From: an uncultured bacterium
GTDB lineage: Bacteria; Verrucomicrobiota; Kiritimatiellia; CAIKKV01; CALHGX01
Direction of reading: 5' to 3'
Assembly (NCBI GenBank): GCA_938031185.1
Contig: CALHGX010000052.1
Location: forward strand, 1 to 33,419
DNA length: 33,419 nt
A program made the translations under genes and the position numbers. Below are positions 16,836-24,576 of this stretch, piece by piece (position 1 is the first letter of the stretch; each line of letters opens with the position of its first letter). Under the pieces are notes generated by a model. That model made no database searches. It was not told the origin of the DNA and worked only from the letters and a program-made list of their open reading frames with translations.

Positions 16836-16858
16836 CGCAACGCACTTTACAGCGCGCC

Positions 16859-16873
16859 GTATGGCTGCCATAC
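16859..16873. promoter_or_regulatory. perfect 15-bp palindrome in the divergent intergenic region (probable operator)
   Basis: GTATGGCTGCCATAC is a perfect 7-1-7 inverted repeat, 24 bp upstream of the receiver/reductase operon and 44-71 bp upstream of the PocR/AraC gene. A symmetric site in a divergent promoter suggests binding of a dimeric regulator; the adjacent AraC-type protein or another factor could use it. AraC proteins more often bind direct repeats, so the identity of the binder is open. Confidence 0.5.
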
Positions 16874-16943
16874 TGGACAAGTCTACGAAAAGTGAGATTG
16901 ACGTTTGTTTATATAAATGTACGGCGCATGCCTCAGGAAGGAC

Positions 16944-17948
16944 GTGAAACGACCGATCAGCCGGAAAGCAGAAGAACGCGACAAGACACTCGACGTGCGG
17001 CATTCGCTAATTCGTCAACTGGGAGAACTGGCGGCGGAACTGACGGGCGTACGCCTTCTGGTCGTTTATCCGACGCCATCGGGATGGGAGCAGATTCACG
17101 GCGACAGCCGCGCCGATCTCCAGCCCCGCTTCTGTAGGCTGGTTCAGTCATCGCCGGAAGGCGCCAAGCACTGCCGGATGTGTCACATCTTGATGACGGT
17201 AGCCGCCTGCGGCGGCGGCCCCGCCGAACAGCGCTGTCATGCGGGAGCTTCCGTGATGGTGTGCCCCGCCGCAAACTCCTCTTCCGAATCGGTTGCCATC
17301 GTTTGCTCTTGCATGTTTGTCGGGGCCGGCGGCTGGGAGGAGGCCCGCGGGCGCGGGAAAAAACTGGGACTCGACTTGCGGGAGCTTCGCAAGGCTTTTC
17401 TCGCACTTCCAAAATTGGACGAAACGCAACGGACACGGCTGCGGGCGGCGATGCGGACGATGTCCGAGGCGGTGCGGTTGATACGGCGCAACGCGGCGCT
17501 GGAGGAGAAACTGGCCACGGCGGGGGCGGGAGTCCGCTCTCACATCGATCTTGAGCAATGGATTAAGAAAAGCGATTGGGTGCCGCCGCGAACGGAAGAA
17601 GGCGCCGGCACCCCGCTATTGATCCATGCCGTCCGTGAGCTCATCCGCCAGCGGCCCGAGTTGCCGCTCTCGGTCAAAGAACTCTCCGCCGTGGCCCGGC
17701 TGACGCCCAATCACTTCACCACTCTGTTCCGGGAACACGTCGGAATGCCGTTTACCGACTACCTGGCCCAACAGCGCATCGCGTGTGCCCAAAGACTCCT
17801 CCGCAATCCCACGCTGAACGTCAACGAGATCGCCCGCCAGGTGGGCTATGAGGACCCGGGCTATTTTGCCCGCCGCTTTCGCCAAAAAATCGGCCTTTCG
17901 CCCCGCGAGTGGCGCAACCGTCAAGCCGACTCAGCGACTCGAGAGTGA
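16944..17948 (+). CDS. PocR-domain AraC-family transcriptional regulator
   Basis: The product has about 334 aa from the GTG at 16944, or 343 from ATG 16917. The N-terminal half is a PocR-type sensor domain with many Cys (CRLVQ, HCRMCH, RCHAG, MVCPAA, IVCSCMFVG). It is followed by a helical linker and, in the last 100 residues, a double helix-turn-helix AraC domain: LSVKELSAVARLTPNHFTTLFREHVG and NVNEIARQVGYEDPGYFARRFRQKIG. PocR domains bind small ligands or, when Cys-rich, may hold metal or Fe-S. The GTG has AGGAAGG upstream (16935-16941), and a TATAAA box at 16912-16917 overlaps the ATG, so the GTG seems more likely. It is divergent from the reductase operon and probably controls it. Confidence 0.85.
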   Translation: MKRPISRKAEERDKTLDVRHSLIRQLGELAAELTGVRLLVVYPTPSGWEQIHGDSRADLQPRFCRLVQSSPEGAKHCRMCHILMTVAACGGGPAEQRCHAGASVMVCPAANSSSESVAIVCSCMFVGAGGWEEARGRGKKLGLDLRELRKAFLALPKLDETQRTRLRAAMRTMSEAVRLIRRNAALEEKLATAGAGVRSHIDLEQWIKKSDWVPPRTEEGAGTPLLIHAVRELIRQRPELPLSVKELSAVARLTPNHFTTLFREHVGMPFTDYLAQQRIACAQRLLRNPTLNVNEIARQVGYEDPGYFARRFRQKIGLSPREWRNRQADSATRE

Positions 17949-18028
17949 CGCGGGGTTGCGCCCGCCGGTCTCATTTCCCCTAGGGTGCCTCGCATCCGCA
18001 AAATCGTAGGTATGTCCTGTTCATTTTG

Positions 18029-18046
18029 GATGTCGGCGGTGACATC
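18029..18046. promoter_or_regulatory. inverted repeat upstream of the polyprenyl synthase-nqr operon
   Basis: GATGTC-N6-GACATC lies 30 bp upstream of the first ATG of the quinone/Nqr operon, in the 127-bp gap after the AraC gene. The spacing would suit a dimeric regulator, but 6-bp arms may occur by chance. No clear terminator for the AraC gene is visible in this gap. Confidence 0.3.
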
Positions 18047-18075
18047 ATGGCCGGCACGTATTCGTCTAGGAACGC

Positions 18076-18969
18076 ATGCTGGGAAGGCTCATGAACGATT
18101 GTCGGGATGTGGCGGAAATGTTGCGGGAGCTGCGCCGGATCGTCCGCGAAGCGCTGGAGGGCACTTCGCTGCGTGGCCAAGTGGCGCGGTTCTGGTCCAG
18201 CATAGGCGGCGGCAAGATGTTGCGAGCACGGCTGCTCTTGTGCCTCGGTCCAGCCGGCGATGTCGCGCCTGGAACCATTTACCGGGCGGCGGCGGCGGTC
18301 GAGATGCTGCACGCGGCGAGTCTGTTGCATGACGACATTCTGGATGGGGGCACGCTTCGTCGCGGACATCCTGCCTTATGGGTTACTGACGGAACCAAAG
18401 CCGCGGTCATTCTAGGCGATCTGTTGGTCTCCCTGGCCGTCGAGGCCATCCAGGACGTTCTGCCGTCCCATCTGCCCATGTTGACGGTCACGCTGCGCGA
18501 AATGTGCGACGCCGAGGCGGAGCAGGAATTTGCGGGGCTCAAGGCCGGAGCATCCTGGGGGCGATGCGTAGACATTGCCCGACGCAAGACCGGCAGTCTG
18601 TTCGGATTCGCCGCCGCCTGCGCCGGCGGCTCGAACCCGGAACTGGTAGCGGCTCTGCGGCGCGCGGGCTATGCGTTGGGAACGGCCTACCAACTGGCCG
18701 ACGACCTGCTGGACGCGTGCGCGGCTCCCTTGTCTAGCGATAAGACTCTCGGCCTCGATGCGGCCACGGGCAAACTGACCGCCTCCAGCGTGCGGCCACC
18801 TGCCGGACAGACGGCCGAGGGGGTCATCGAGTCCCTGCTGCGCGACTCCGAATCTGACTTGGTCCGCTGGCCCCGAGTCCAGGCCGCCTGGCATGGCTAT
18901 GTGCGCGATACGATGGCACCGTTACTCGCGCGATTCGCCGGGGTTGCCCGCGTGGAGGCCATTGCATGA
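18076..18969 (+). CDS. polyprenyl diphosphate synthase (all-trans, IspB/HepT type)
   Basis: This 297-residue enzyme builds the isoprenoid tail, most likely for menaquinone. The first Asp-rich motif is LLHDDILDGGTLRRG (Asp86, 87, 90, then Arg-Arg), and the second is YQLADDLLDA (Asp210, 211, 214). The usual GGKRLRP appears as GGKMLRARL, missing the Pro and one Arg. Bulk at the position before DDxxD (Met77, Leu78, Leu84) does not settle chain length. ATG 18091, after GGGAAGG, is an alternative start. Its TGA overlaps the nqrA ATG (ATGA), so quinone tail synthesis and Nqr are translationally coupled. Confidence 0.85.
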   Translation: MLGRLMNDCRDVAEMLRELRRIVREALEGTSLRGQVARFWSSIGGGKMLRARLLLCLGPAGDVAPGTIYRAAAAVEMLHAASLLHDDILDGGTLRRGHPALWVTDGTKAAVILGDLLVSLAVEAIQDVLPSHLPMLTVTLREMCDAEAEQEFAGLKAGASWGRCVDIARRKTGSLFGFAAACAGGSNPELVAALRRAGYALGTAYQLADDLLDACAAPLSSDKTLGLDAATGKLTASSVRPPAGQTAEGVIESLLRDSESDLVRWPRVQAAWHGYVRDTMAPLLARFAGVARVEAIA

Positions 18970-20426
18970 AGTTTGGCAGAGGAGGATTCCTTCCCAGGGT
19001 CCCGGGGCGGCCGTCACGCCACGTCGACGCGGCGCCGCTGCCGGAACGGCTTGTCGTCGAACTGCGGCGCGACGGGCTGACGTATGTCCCGGCCGTGCGC
19101 GACAGCGAGCGGGTGGCGTTCGGCGCGCCGCTGGCATGGGCGGAGGCAAACGGCGGGCGTGTGGCGTTGCCTGCGCCAGCCGCCGGAACGGTAACGATCG
19201 ATTCGAGTGATACGGGAAGCGCAGGCTCTGTCGTACTGAACGTGACGAGCCATGATATTCACCCGCTCGGGACGCCTTGTACGCCGGAACGCACAACCGC
19301 CGAGGCCATGCGCCAAGCGCTGGCGGAGGCGGGGATCTGGCCGCTAATCTGGAGTTCAAGGACCGGAGCTATGCCAGCGTTGGACGGATCGGAGACGCCC
19401 AATCGTATCTTGGTCAATTTTGTGGCTGCGGAGCCTTTCCGCGCGCGTGGCAAGGTCATTTGGGGCGAGTACGGGCAGAACGTAACCGCCGGGTTGCGCT
19501 ACTTGCCGCGGCTGTTGACGGAATACGGGATCATTAATTTGACGCTGACCGAACTAGACCATCCTGTCGCCCAAAGGATTCGTCAGGAGACCGCAGGTCA
19601 TGCTTGGATTCACATTGAAAGCGTACCCGTTCGCTATCCCGTCGAACATCCGCGCGTGCTTTGTCAGGCCTTGCGGCAGAGCGATCCGCGCTTCCAACGC
19701 GAGGATGTCCTCTGGATTCTCGACGTACAGGCCGTGCAGGCCATCGGCGGCTGCATGACCGACGGCATTCCGTTACACGAGCGCGTCATCGCGGTTGGCG
19801 GTCCCGGCGCATCCAATCCCCGCCACGTTCGCGCCCGGATTGGGACGGGGATCGACCGGCTTCTGGAGAGGGGGGAACTCACGGAAACGAAGCGAGTGCT
19901 CAGGGGTGGACTCTTCAGGGGCAGGCCCGTGGACGCCGCCGCGGCCGTGGGTTACGATGACGATGCCGTTTTCGTTCTACCGCGCCCGGAGGGGCGGGAG
20001 TTTCTCGGCTTCGCGAAGCCCGGTTTCGACCGGACGTCGTTCCTGCCTTGTTTCGCCTCGCAGTTGACGACTGCGGCGGCTGACCGGCGCCTCACGACGT
20101 CGTTGCGCGGCGAGCGGCGCCCCTGTATCGCCTGCGGTTTGTGCGAGGACGCCTGTCCCATGGGCCTGCTGCCCCAGGTGCTGCACCGCTACCTGTACCG
20201 CGACGCGATCGACGAGGCCGAACGAACCGGCCTGCCGTTGTGCATTGGCTGCGGGCTGTGTTCCTATGTGTGCCCGTCGAAACTCGAACTTCGAAAGCAG
20301 TTTAGCGAAGCGCAGGTCCGTCTCCGCGAGGAGCGCGAACAGGCGGCCGCGGCCGAAGCCGCCCACAAGCGGCAGGAGGAAGCTTTCCTGCGCGAGAAGG
20401 AACACAGCGAGGATTGGCGCAAGTGA
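18966..20426 (+). CDS. nqrA: Na+-translocating NADH:quinone reductase subunit A with two RnfC-like [4Fe-4S] sites
   Basis: The 486-residue protein follows NqrA along its length: ALAEAGIWPLIWSSR, AVGGPGASNPRHVRARIGT and FLGFAKPGFDRTSFLP match the vibrio NqrA blocks LVDSGLW, LAGPVVNNPRLVRTVIGAS and LFGWAMPGKNKFSVTRSFL. Unlike those NqrA proteins (about 446 aa, no cluster), residues 387-397 and 426-436 hold two complete CxxCxxCxxxCP motifs, CIACGLCEDACP and CIGCGLCSYVCP, as in RnfC. A charged, Glu/Ala/Arg-rich helix of about 40 residues ends the protein. NqrA is the cytoplasmic subunit near the quinone site. It overlaps the prenyl synthase (ATGA) and nqrB (GTGA). Confidence 0.9.
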   Translation: MKFGRGGFLPRVPGRPSRHVDAAPLPERLVVELRRDGLTYVPAVRDSERVAFGAPLAWAEANGGRVALPAPAAGTVTIDSSDTGSAGSVVLNVTSHDIHPLGTPCTPERTTAEAMRQALAEAGIWPLIWSSRTGAMPALDGSETPNRILVNFVAAEPFRARGKVIWGEYGQNVTAGLRYLPRLLTEYGIINLTLTELDHPVAQRIRQETAGHAWIHIESVPVRYPVEHPRVLCQALRQSDPRFQREDVLWILDVQAVQAIGGCMTDGIPLHERVIAVGGPGASNPRHVRARIGTGIDRLLERGELTETKRVLRGGLFRGRPVDAAAAVGYDDDAVFVLPRPEGREFLGFAKPGFDRTSFLPCFASQLTTAAADRRLTTSLRGERRPCIACGLCEDACPMGLLPQVLHRYLYRDAIDEAERTGLPLCIGCGLCSYVCPSKLELRKQFSEAQVRLREEREQAAAAEAAHKRQEEAFLREKEHSEDWRK

Positions 20427-21511
20427 ACCCGATCGGCAATTTGCTGAAGCGGTTTAAGCCGTTGTTCGACCAAGGAGGGGGGCTCCGACCGCTTTGGCCC
20501 ATCTTTCAGGCGGCAGACAATTTCTTTTTTTCCCATGTTGAGGAGGCCGAGCACGCTCCTTTCGGACGCGATCCGATCGACATCAAACGGTACATGTCGC
20601 TGGTCATCGTGGCGCTATTGCCGTCGTTCCTGGCCGCCCTGTATTTCTTCGGACCGCGTGTCCTGCTTATGCTCGCGGTCTCGTACGCCGCGGGCGGCCT
20701 GGTGGAGGTTCTGTTCGCGCTCGTGCGCAAGGAGGAGATCAACGAGGGCTTCCTGATCACGGGCTTCATCTTTCCACTCATTCTTCCGCCCGGCATTCCC
20801 CTCTGGATGGTGGCGGTCGGCGTGGTATTCGGTGTGTTGGTGGGGAAAGAAGTCTTTGGGGGGACCGGTCGCAATCTCTTTAATCCAGCGTTGGTCGGTC
20901 GGTGTTTCCTGCTCTTGGGGTATCCGGCGGCTCTGTCAAAATCCTGGGTCGTGCCGCAGTCCGGCGACTGGCTGCTCTGGTGGCGAGCGCTCCCCGACGT
21001 TCCAGCCGATGCTGTGACCGGAGCGACCCCTCTGATGCTCGCTAAGCAGGGAACCCACACGCCCCTTTGGGATCTGTTCATCGGGCACACGGCCGGATGC
21101 ATCGGCGAGACGTCCATCCTCATGACATTGATCGGTGCGCTGTTTCTCATCACCATGCGGGTCGCCAGCCTGCGCACCATCCTCGGGTCCGTCCTGTCCT
21201 TTCTCCTGCTGGGGACGATCCTGCACTGGATCGCGCCGACGCGCGTGAATCCCCCGTCCTTCAATCTGCTGTCCGGCGGCTTTCTCTTCGGGGCCGTTTT
21301 TATGGCGACTGATCCTGTTACCGGCCCGGTGACCGGCGCCGCGAGGTGGTTTTACGGGGTGATCATCGGCGGCGCCACGCTTCTTATCCGCTCCTTTTCC
21401 GGCTACGTCGAGGGCGTAATGTTCGCCATTCTGCTGGGCAATATCTGCGCCCCCCTGCTTGACGAGATAGTCATTCGGATCCATGTCAGGAGGTACGCCC
21501 GTGAGATCTGA
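20423..21511 (+). CDS. nqrB: Na+-translocating NADH:quinone reductase subunit B
   Basis: NqrB is the large membrane subunit that carries covalent FMN and riboflavin and forms the Na+ path. The 362-residue protein has about ten membrane helices (RnfD/NqrB family). The flavinylation site is DAVTGATPL, with Thr202 expected to bear FMN through a phosphoester bond. Other family marks are VGKEVFGGTGRNLFNPALVGR and FMATDPVTGPVTGAARWFYG. The start chosen is GTG 20423, whose GTGA overlaps the nqrA stop and which sits 9 nt after GAGGA; a TTG at 20414 touches that site and is unlikely. The flavin transferase ApbE is not in the window. Confidence 0.92.
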   Translation: MNPIGNLLKRFKPLFDQGGGLRPLWPIFQAADNFFFSHVEEAEHAPFGRDPIDIKRYMSLVIVALLPSFLAALYFFGPRVLLMLAVSYAAGGLVEVLFALVRKEEINEGFLITGFIFPLILPPGIPLWMVAVGVVFGVLVGKEVFGGTGRNLFNPALVGRCFLLLGYPAALSKSWVVPQSGDWLLWWRALPDVPADAVTGATPLMLAKQGTHTPLWDLFIGHTAGCIGETSILMTLIGALFLITMRVASLRTILGSVLSFLLLGTILHWIAPTRVNPPSFNLLSGGFLFGAVFMATDPVTGPVTGAARWFYGVIIGGATLLIRSFSGYVEGVMFAILLGNICAPLLDEIVIRIHVRRYAREI

Positions 21512-22136
21512 CGTGCGTACCCTGTTTTTTGCCGCTGCCTTTGGGACGACCTGTGCTTTGGTCCTCACGGCCGTCAGCCGCCTTGCGGCGCCTTACAGGT
21601 CTGCCAACGAGAAGGCCGAGGAAATGCGCAATTATTTGTCTGCCTTGGGCGTTCCTTTCGACGAGAAAGCCTCCGCCAAAGCCTTGATCGAGATTTTCGA
21701 CCGCAACGTGGTCGTGCAGACAAACGGCCGTCTTCGGATATACGCCTTTGTCCCAGCTGGAGTCTCGCAAGAGGCCATGGCCTTCGCTGTTCCACTCGCC
21801 GGAATGGGGCTGTGGGGACCGATCAAGGGGGTGCTGGCGCTTGAGCCGGATCTGCGGACCATTCGCGGCTTGAGGTTCTACCAACAGGAGGAAACCCCCG
21901 GACTGGGCGGGGAAATCGGCGCCGAGTGGTTCGTCAGGCAGTTCAAGGGCAAGAAACTCGTGTCCTTCACCGGCGAGCCCGGGTTCCGATTGGTCAAAAA
22001 AGGCATGCCCTTGGACGAGAACTCCGTGGACGCGATCACGGGTGCCACCATGACTTCCGAGCGGGTGCAGACGATATTGCGGGACGTGGCCGCGAAGGTA
22101 GCGGAGGAAAGGGGGCGGCATGACCGCAACGAATAG
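21501..22136 (+). CDS. nqrC: Na+-translocating NADH:quinone reductase subunit C
   Basis: The 211-residue protein has one N-terminal membrane helix (VRTLFFAAAFGTTCALVLTAV) and a periplasmic FMN_bind domain. The flavinylation motif is VDAITGATMTS with Thr183 as the FMN-bearing residue, and YQQEETPGLGGEI is the other family hallmark. It is shorter than vibrio NqrC (about 255-260 aa). The start is GTG 21501, because a perfect AGGAGG lies 7 nt upstream; an in-frame ATG at 21483 lies before that site. The gene overlaps nqrB by 11 bp and nqrD by 17 bp. Confidence 0.92.
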   Translation: MRSDVRTLFFAAAFGTTCALVLTAVSRLAAPYRSANEKAEEMRNYLSALGVPFDEKASAKALIEIFDRNVVVQTNGRLRIYAFVPAGVSQEAMAFAVPLAGMGLWGPIKGVLALEPDLRTIRGLRFYQQEETPGLGGEIGAEWFVRQFKGKKLVSFTGEPGFRLVKKGMPLDENSVDAITGATMTSERVQTILRDVAAKVAEERGRHDRNE

Positions 22137-22776
22137 GGTCTCGGTAACGTGCGTGGGCTGCGCCGGAAGCAAGTGCCGGGAGACGATACGGGCGGGCGTT
22201 CACACCAATAACCCCATCCTGGTTCAGGTCATCGGCATCTGCTCGGCCCTGGCGGTAACCAGCAAGCTGGAGACCGCGTTGGTGATGGGAATCGCGCTGA
22301 TTCTCACGGCCACGCTCTCTTGTTTTTTCATGTCGCTGATCCGCAACATCACCCCGCCGCGCATCCGCATGATCGTCGAGATCGCGCTCATCTCGGTTTT
22401 CGTCATCTGCTTTGACCAGATTCTGAAGGCGGTTTACTGGGACATGTCCAAGCAACTGGGGCCGTACGTGGGCCTGATCATCACCAACTGTATTCTCATG
22501 GGACGATTGGAAGGCTTTGCGCTTCAGAATCCGCCGCTGCTCTCCCTCGTGGACGGTTTTGCCAACGGGCTGGGATACGCGCTGGTGCTGGCCATCGTGG
22601 GCTGCGTGCGGGAGCTGGTGGGCTCGGGATCGCTGTTGGGTTTTGCCATTCTCCCCGAGTCCGTCTACCAGACGAACCTCCTCTTCGTGCTCGCGCCCGG
22701 CGCCTTCTTCACGATGGGGCTGTTGATCTGGATCGTGAATGCCGCAAGTCCGCCCAAACCGGAGAAAAAACCGTGA
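22120..22776 (+). CDS. nqrD: Na+-translocating NADH:quinone reductase subunit D
   Basis: The protein has 218 aa and six membrane helices of the NqrD/RnfE family. It has the conserved Cys pair that shares an intramembrane iron centre with NqrE: VIGICSALAVTSKLETA in helix 1 and IITNCILMGRLEGFA in the inverted half. The N-terminus is unusual: instead of the usual short polar lead before NNPI, it has VTCVGCAGSKC (Cys11, 14, 19). The ATG has GGAGGAAAGGGGG just upstream, which supports this start and so the cysteine segment. It overlaps nqrC by 17 bp and nqrE by GTGA. Confidence 0.92.
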   Translation: MTATNRVSVTCVGCAGSKCRETIRAGVHTNNPILVQVIGICSALAVTSKLETALVMGIALILTATLSCFFMSLIRNITPPRIRMIVEIALISVFVICFDQILKAVYWDMSKQLGPYVGLIITNCILMGRLEGFALQNPPLLSLVDGFANGLGYALVLAIVGCVRELVGSGSLLGFAILPESVYQTNLLFVLAPGAFFTMGLLIWIVNAASPPKPEKKP

Positions 22777-23363
22777 ACCCCACTCCGCTCTGGGTCATCT
22801 TTGTCGGATCCCTTTTCACCAACAATATTCTCCTGGCCAGCCTGCTCGGCATGTGTTCCTTCCTGGTCTGCTCCAGCAAGGTGGATACGGCTCTGGGCCT
22901 GAGCGCCGCCGTGGTCTTTGTCATGACCTGCACCACGGCGCTCAATTACCTCATTTACTACTTTGTACTGATTCCGCTGCAACTGGAGTTCCTGTCGTTC
23001 GTGGTCTTCATCTCCGTCATCGCCGCCTTCGTGCAGTTTGTCGAGATGTTCGTGGAGCGGTTCAGCCCCAAGCTGTACTACGCGCTGGGCATTTTCTTGC
23101 CGCTCATCACGGTCAACTGCGCCATTCTGGGCGCCGTGCTTTTCATGGTGATCCGCAAGTACAACTTCGTGCAGTCCGCCACGTTCGGGTTCTCGGCCGG
23201 ACTGGGGTGGGGCCTGGCCATCCTCCTGATGGCCGGGTTGCGCGAAAAAATGGGCTATTCCAACGTTCCGGTGCCCCTGCGGGGGGTGGGGATTCTCATG
23301 CTGGTTACCGGCGTGATTGCGATGACGTTCATGGGGTTCGCCGGAATGCTCAACGTCCAATGA
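22773..23363 (+). CDS. nqrE: Na+-translocating NADH:quinone reductase subunit E
   Basis: This is a 196-residue, six-helix membrane protein of the NqrE/RnfA family, inverted in topology to NqrD. The iron-binding Cys appear in NNILLASLLGMCSF (helix 1) and LITVNCAILGAV (helix 4). Other matching stretches are FVEMFVERFSPKLYYALGIFLPL and REKMGYSNVPVPLRGVGI. Length is as usual (about 198 aa). It starts with GTG at 22773 overlapping the nqrD TGA. A 58-bp gap separates it from nqrF, the only gap inside the nqr operon. Confidence 0.95.
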   Translation: MNPTPLWVIFVGSLFTNNILLASLLGMCSFLVCSSKVDTALGLSAAVVFVMTCTTALNYLIYYFVLIPLQLEFLSFVVFISVIAAFVQFVEMFVERFSPKLYYALGIFLPLITVNCAILGAVLFMVIRKYNFVQSATFGFSAGLGWGLAILLMAGLREKMGYSNVPVPLRGVGILMLVTGVIAMTFMGFAGMLNVQ

Positions 23364-23421
23364 AGGCGTCCCGAAGGTGGCGGGGCGATTCCCGAAGTCG
23401 TGCGGGAGATAGGGCAAGCGA

Positions 23422-24513
23422 GTGCTCTACATCACAGCCATAGCGGTGATCGGCGGGTTGTTCGTGCTTCTGGCTGCGTTGCTGCTGGCAGCGGAACGCT
23501 ATTTGGTCCGCTACGGGGTGTGCACCGTCAGAATCAACGCGGGCTCAACCGTGTTTAAGGTCCAAGGCGGAGGCGCCCTCCTTGCCGCCCTCATCAACAA
23601 CAAGATCTTCATCCCCTCAGCTTGCGGCGGAAAGGGGTCGTGTGGCTACTGTAAGGTCACCGTTACGGTCGGTGGCGGACCAGTCCTCCCGACGGAGACT
23701 GCCTTCCTTAGCCGAGCGGACGTCCGATCCGGCGTCCGTCTGGCTTGCCAGGTGAAGATCAAGCAGGATATGGAGATCGGTATTCCCGAAGCCCTTCTGA
23801 ATGCCAAGCAGTACCGATCCCGCGTCGCGAGCGTCGTGACGCTGACGCGCGACATTAAGCAATTGGACTTCGACCTTCTGGACCCGACCGAGATCGAGCA
23901 GCGGCCCGGGCAGTATGTTCAAATTCAGGCGCCCAGTCCCGAAGGTCCTGTCTTCCGCGCCTACTCCATCAGTTCGCCGAGCTACGAGAAGAACCGCATC
24001 CAGCTCAACGTACGGTTGGTTCCGGGCGGGGTTGCCTCCACATACCTCCATGGGCTGAAAGAGGGTGACGAGGTCCTTTTTACTGGACCGTACGGCGAAT
24101 TCCGTCTTTCCGAGGATGCGCAACGTGAAATCGTTTGTGTGGGCGGTGGCTGCGGCATGGCGCCCATGCGCAACATCATCTATTCCCTGTACCACCAATG
24201 GCCGGAACGGTCCTGCTGGCTGTTTTTCGGCTGCCGCACGACCAAGGATATCTTCTATTTGGACGACTACCGGATGCTGGCCAAGCGGCATCCGAGCTTC
24301 AAGATCGTCTATGCGTTGTCCGACCCGCTGGCTGCCGATGAGACGTGGGACGGCGAGACCGGCTTTATTCACTTGGCTGTGGATAAGTTTCTGGCGCCGG
24401 GTGTGAAACGACAAGCGTTCCTCTGCGGCCCACCGCCAATGATCGAGGCCGTTATGGACGTGTTGAAAAACAAGGGTTTGACGGATACAGACATCTTCTA
24501 CGATAAGTTCTGA
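23422..24513 (+). CDS. nqrF: Na+-translocating NADH:quinone reductase subunit F (compact form)
   Basis: NqrF is the entry subunit: it oxidises NADH at FAD and passes electrons to its [2Fe-2S] cluster. The 363-residue protein has one N-terminal membrane helix, a [2Fe-2S] ferredoxin domain with Cys68, 74, 77 and 109 (CGGKGSCGYC...LACQ, spacing 5-2-31), the FAD motif FRAYSISS, the NAD motif VGGGCGMAPMRN and the C-terminal LCGPPPMIEA and FYDKF. Vibrio NqrF has about 408 aa; here the stretch just before RAYS (about 35 residues in vibrio) is almost absent. The start is GTG 23422 with only a weak ribosome site. Confidence 0.92.
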   Translation: MLYITAIAVIGGLFVLLAALLLAAERYLVRYGVCTVRINAGSTVFKVQGGGALLAALINNKIFIPSACGGKGSCGYCKVTVTVGGGPVLPTETAFLSRADVRSGVRLACQVKIKQDMEIGIPEALLNAKQYRSRVASVVTLTRDIKQLDFDLLDPTEIEQRPGQYVQIQAPSPEGPVFRAYSISSPSYEKNRIQLNVRLVPGGVASTYLHGLKEGDEVLFTGPYGEFRLSEDAQREIVCVGGGCGMAPMRNIIYSLYHQWPERSCWLFFGCRTTKDIFYLDDYRMLAKRHPSFKIVYALSDPLAADETWDGETGFIHLAVDKFLAPGVKRQAFLCGPPPMIEAVMDVLKNKGLTDTDIFYDKF

Positions 24514-24576
24514 ACCGCATCCCCTTTCATCCCGTGCGGAAATAGGAACTCAATCCGGGCCCGAAGGAGGAAGACG

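Noticed and set aside
16898-16917. Promoter TTGACG ... TATAAA upstream of the PocR/AraC gene
   Set aside because: The spacing between the boxes is only 8 bp, too short for a sigma-70 promoter. TATAAA alone may be a -10 box but no good -35 fits.
18966-24513. Calling the cluster rnf rather than nqr because of the Fe-S motifs in the first subunit
   Set aside because: There is no RnfB gene, NqrF with [2Fe-2S]/FAD/NAD motifs is present, and the first subunit matches NqrA blocks and gene order A-B-C-D-E-F.
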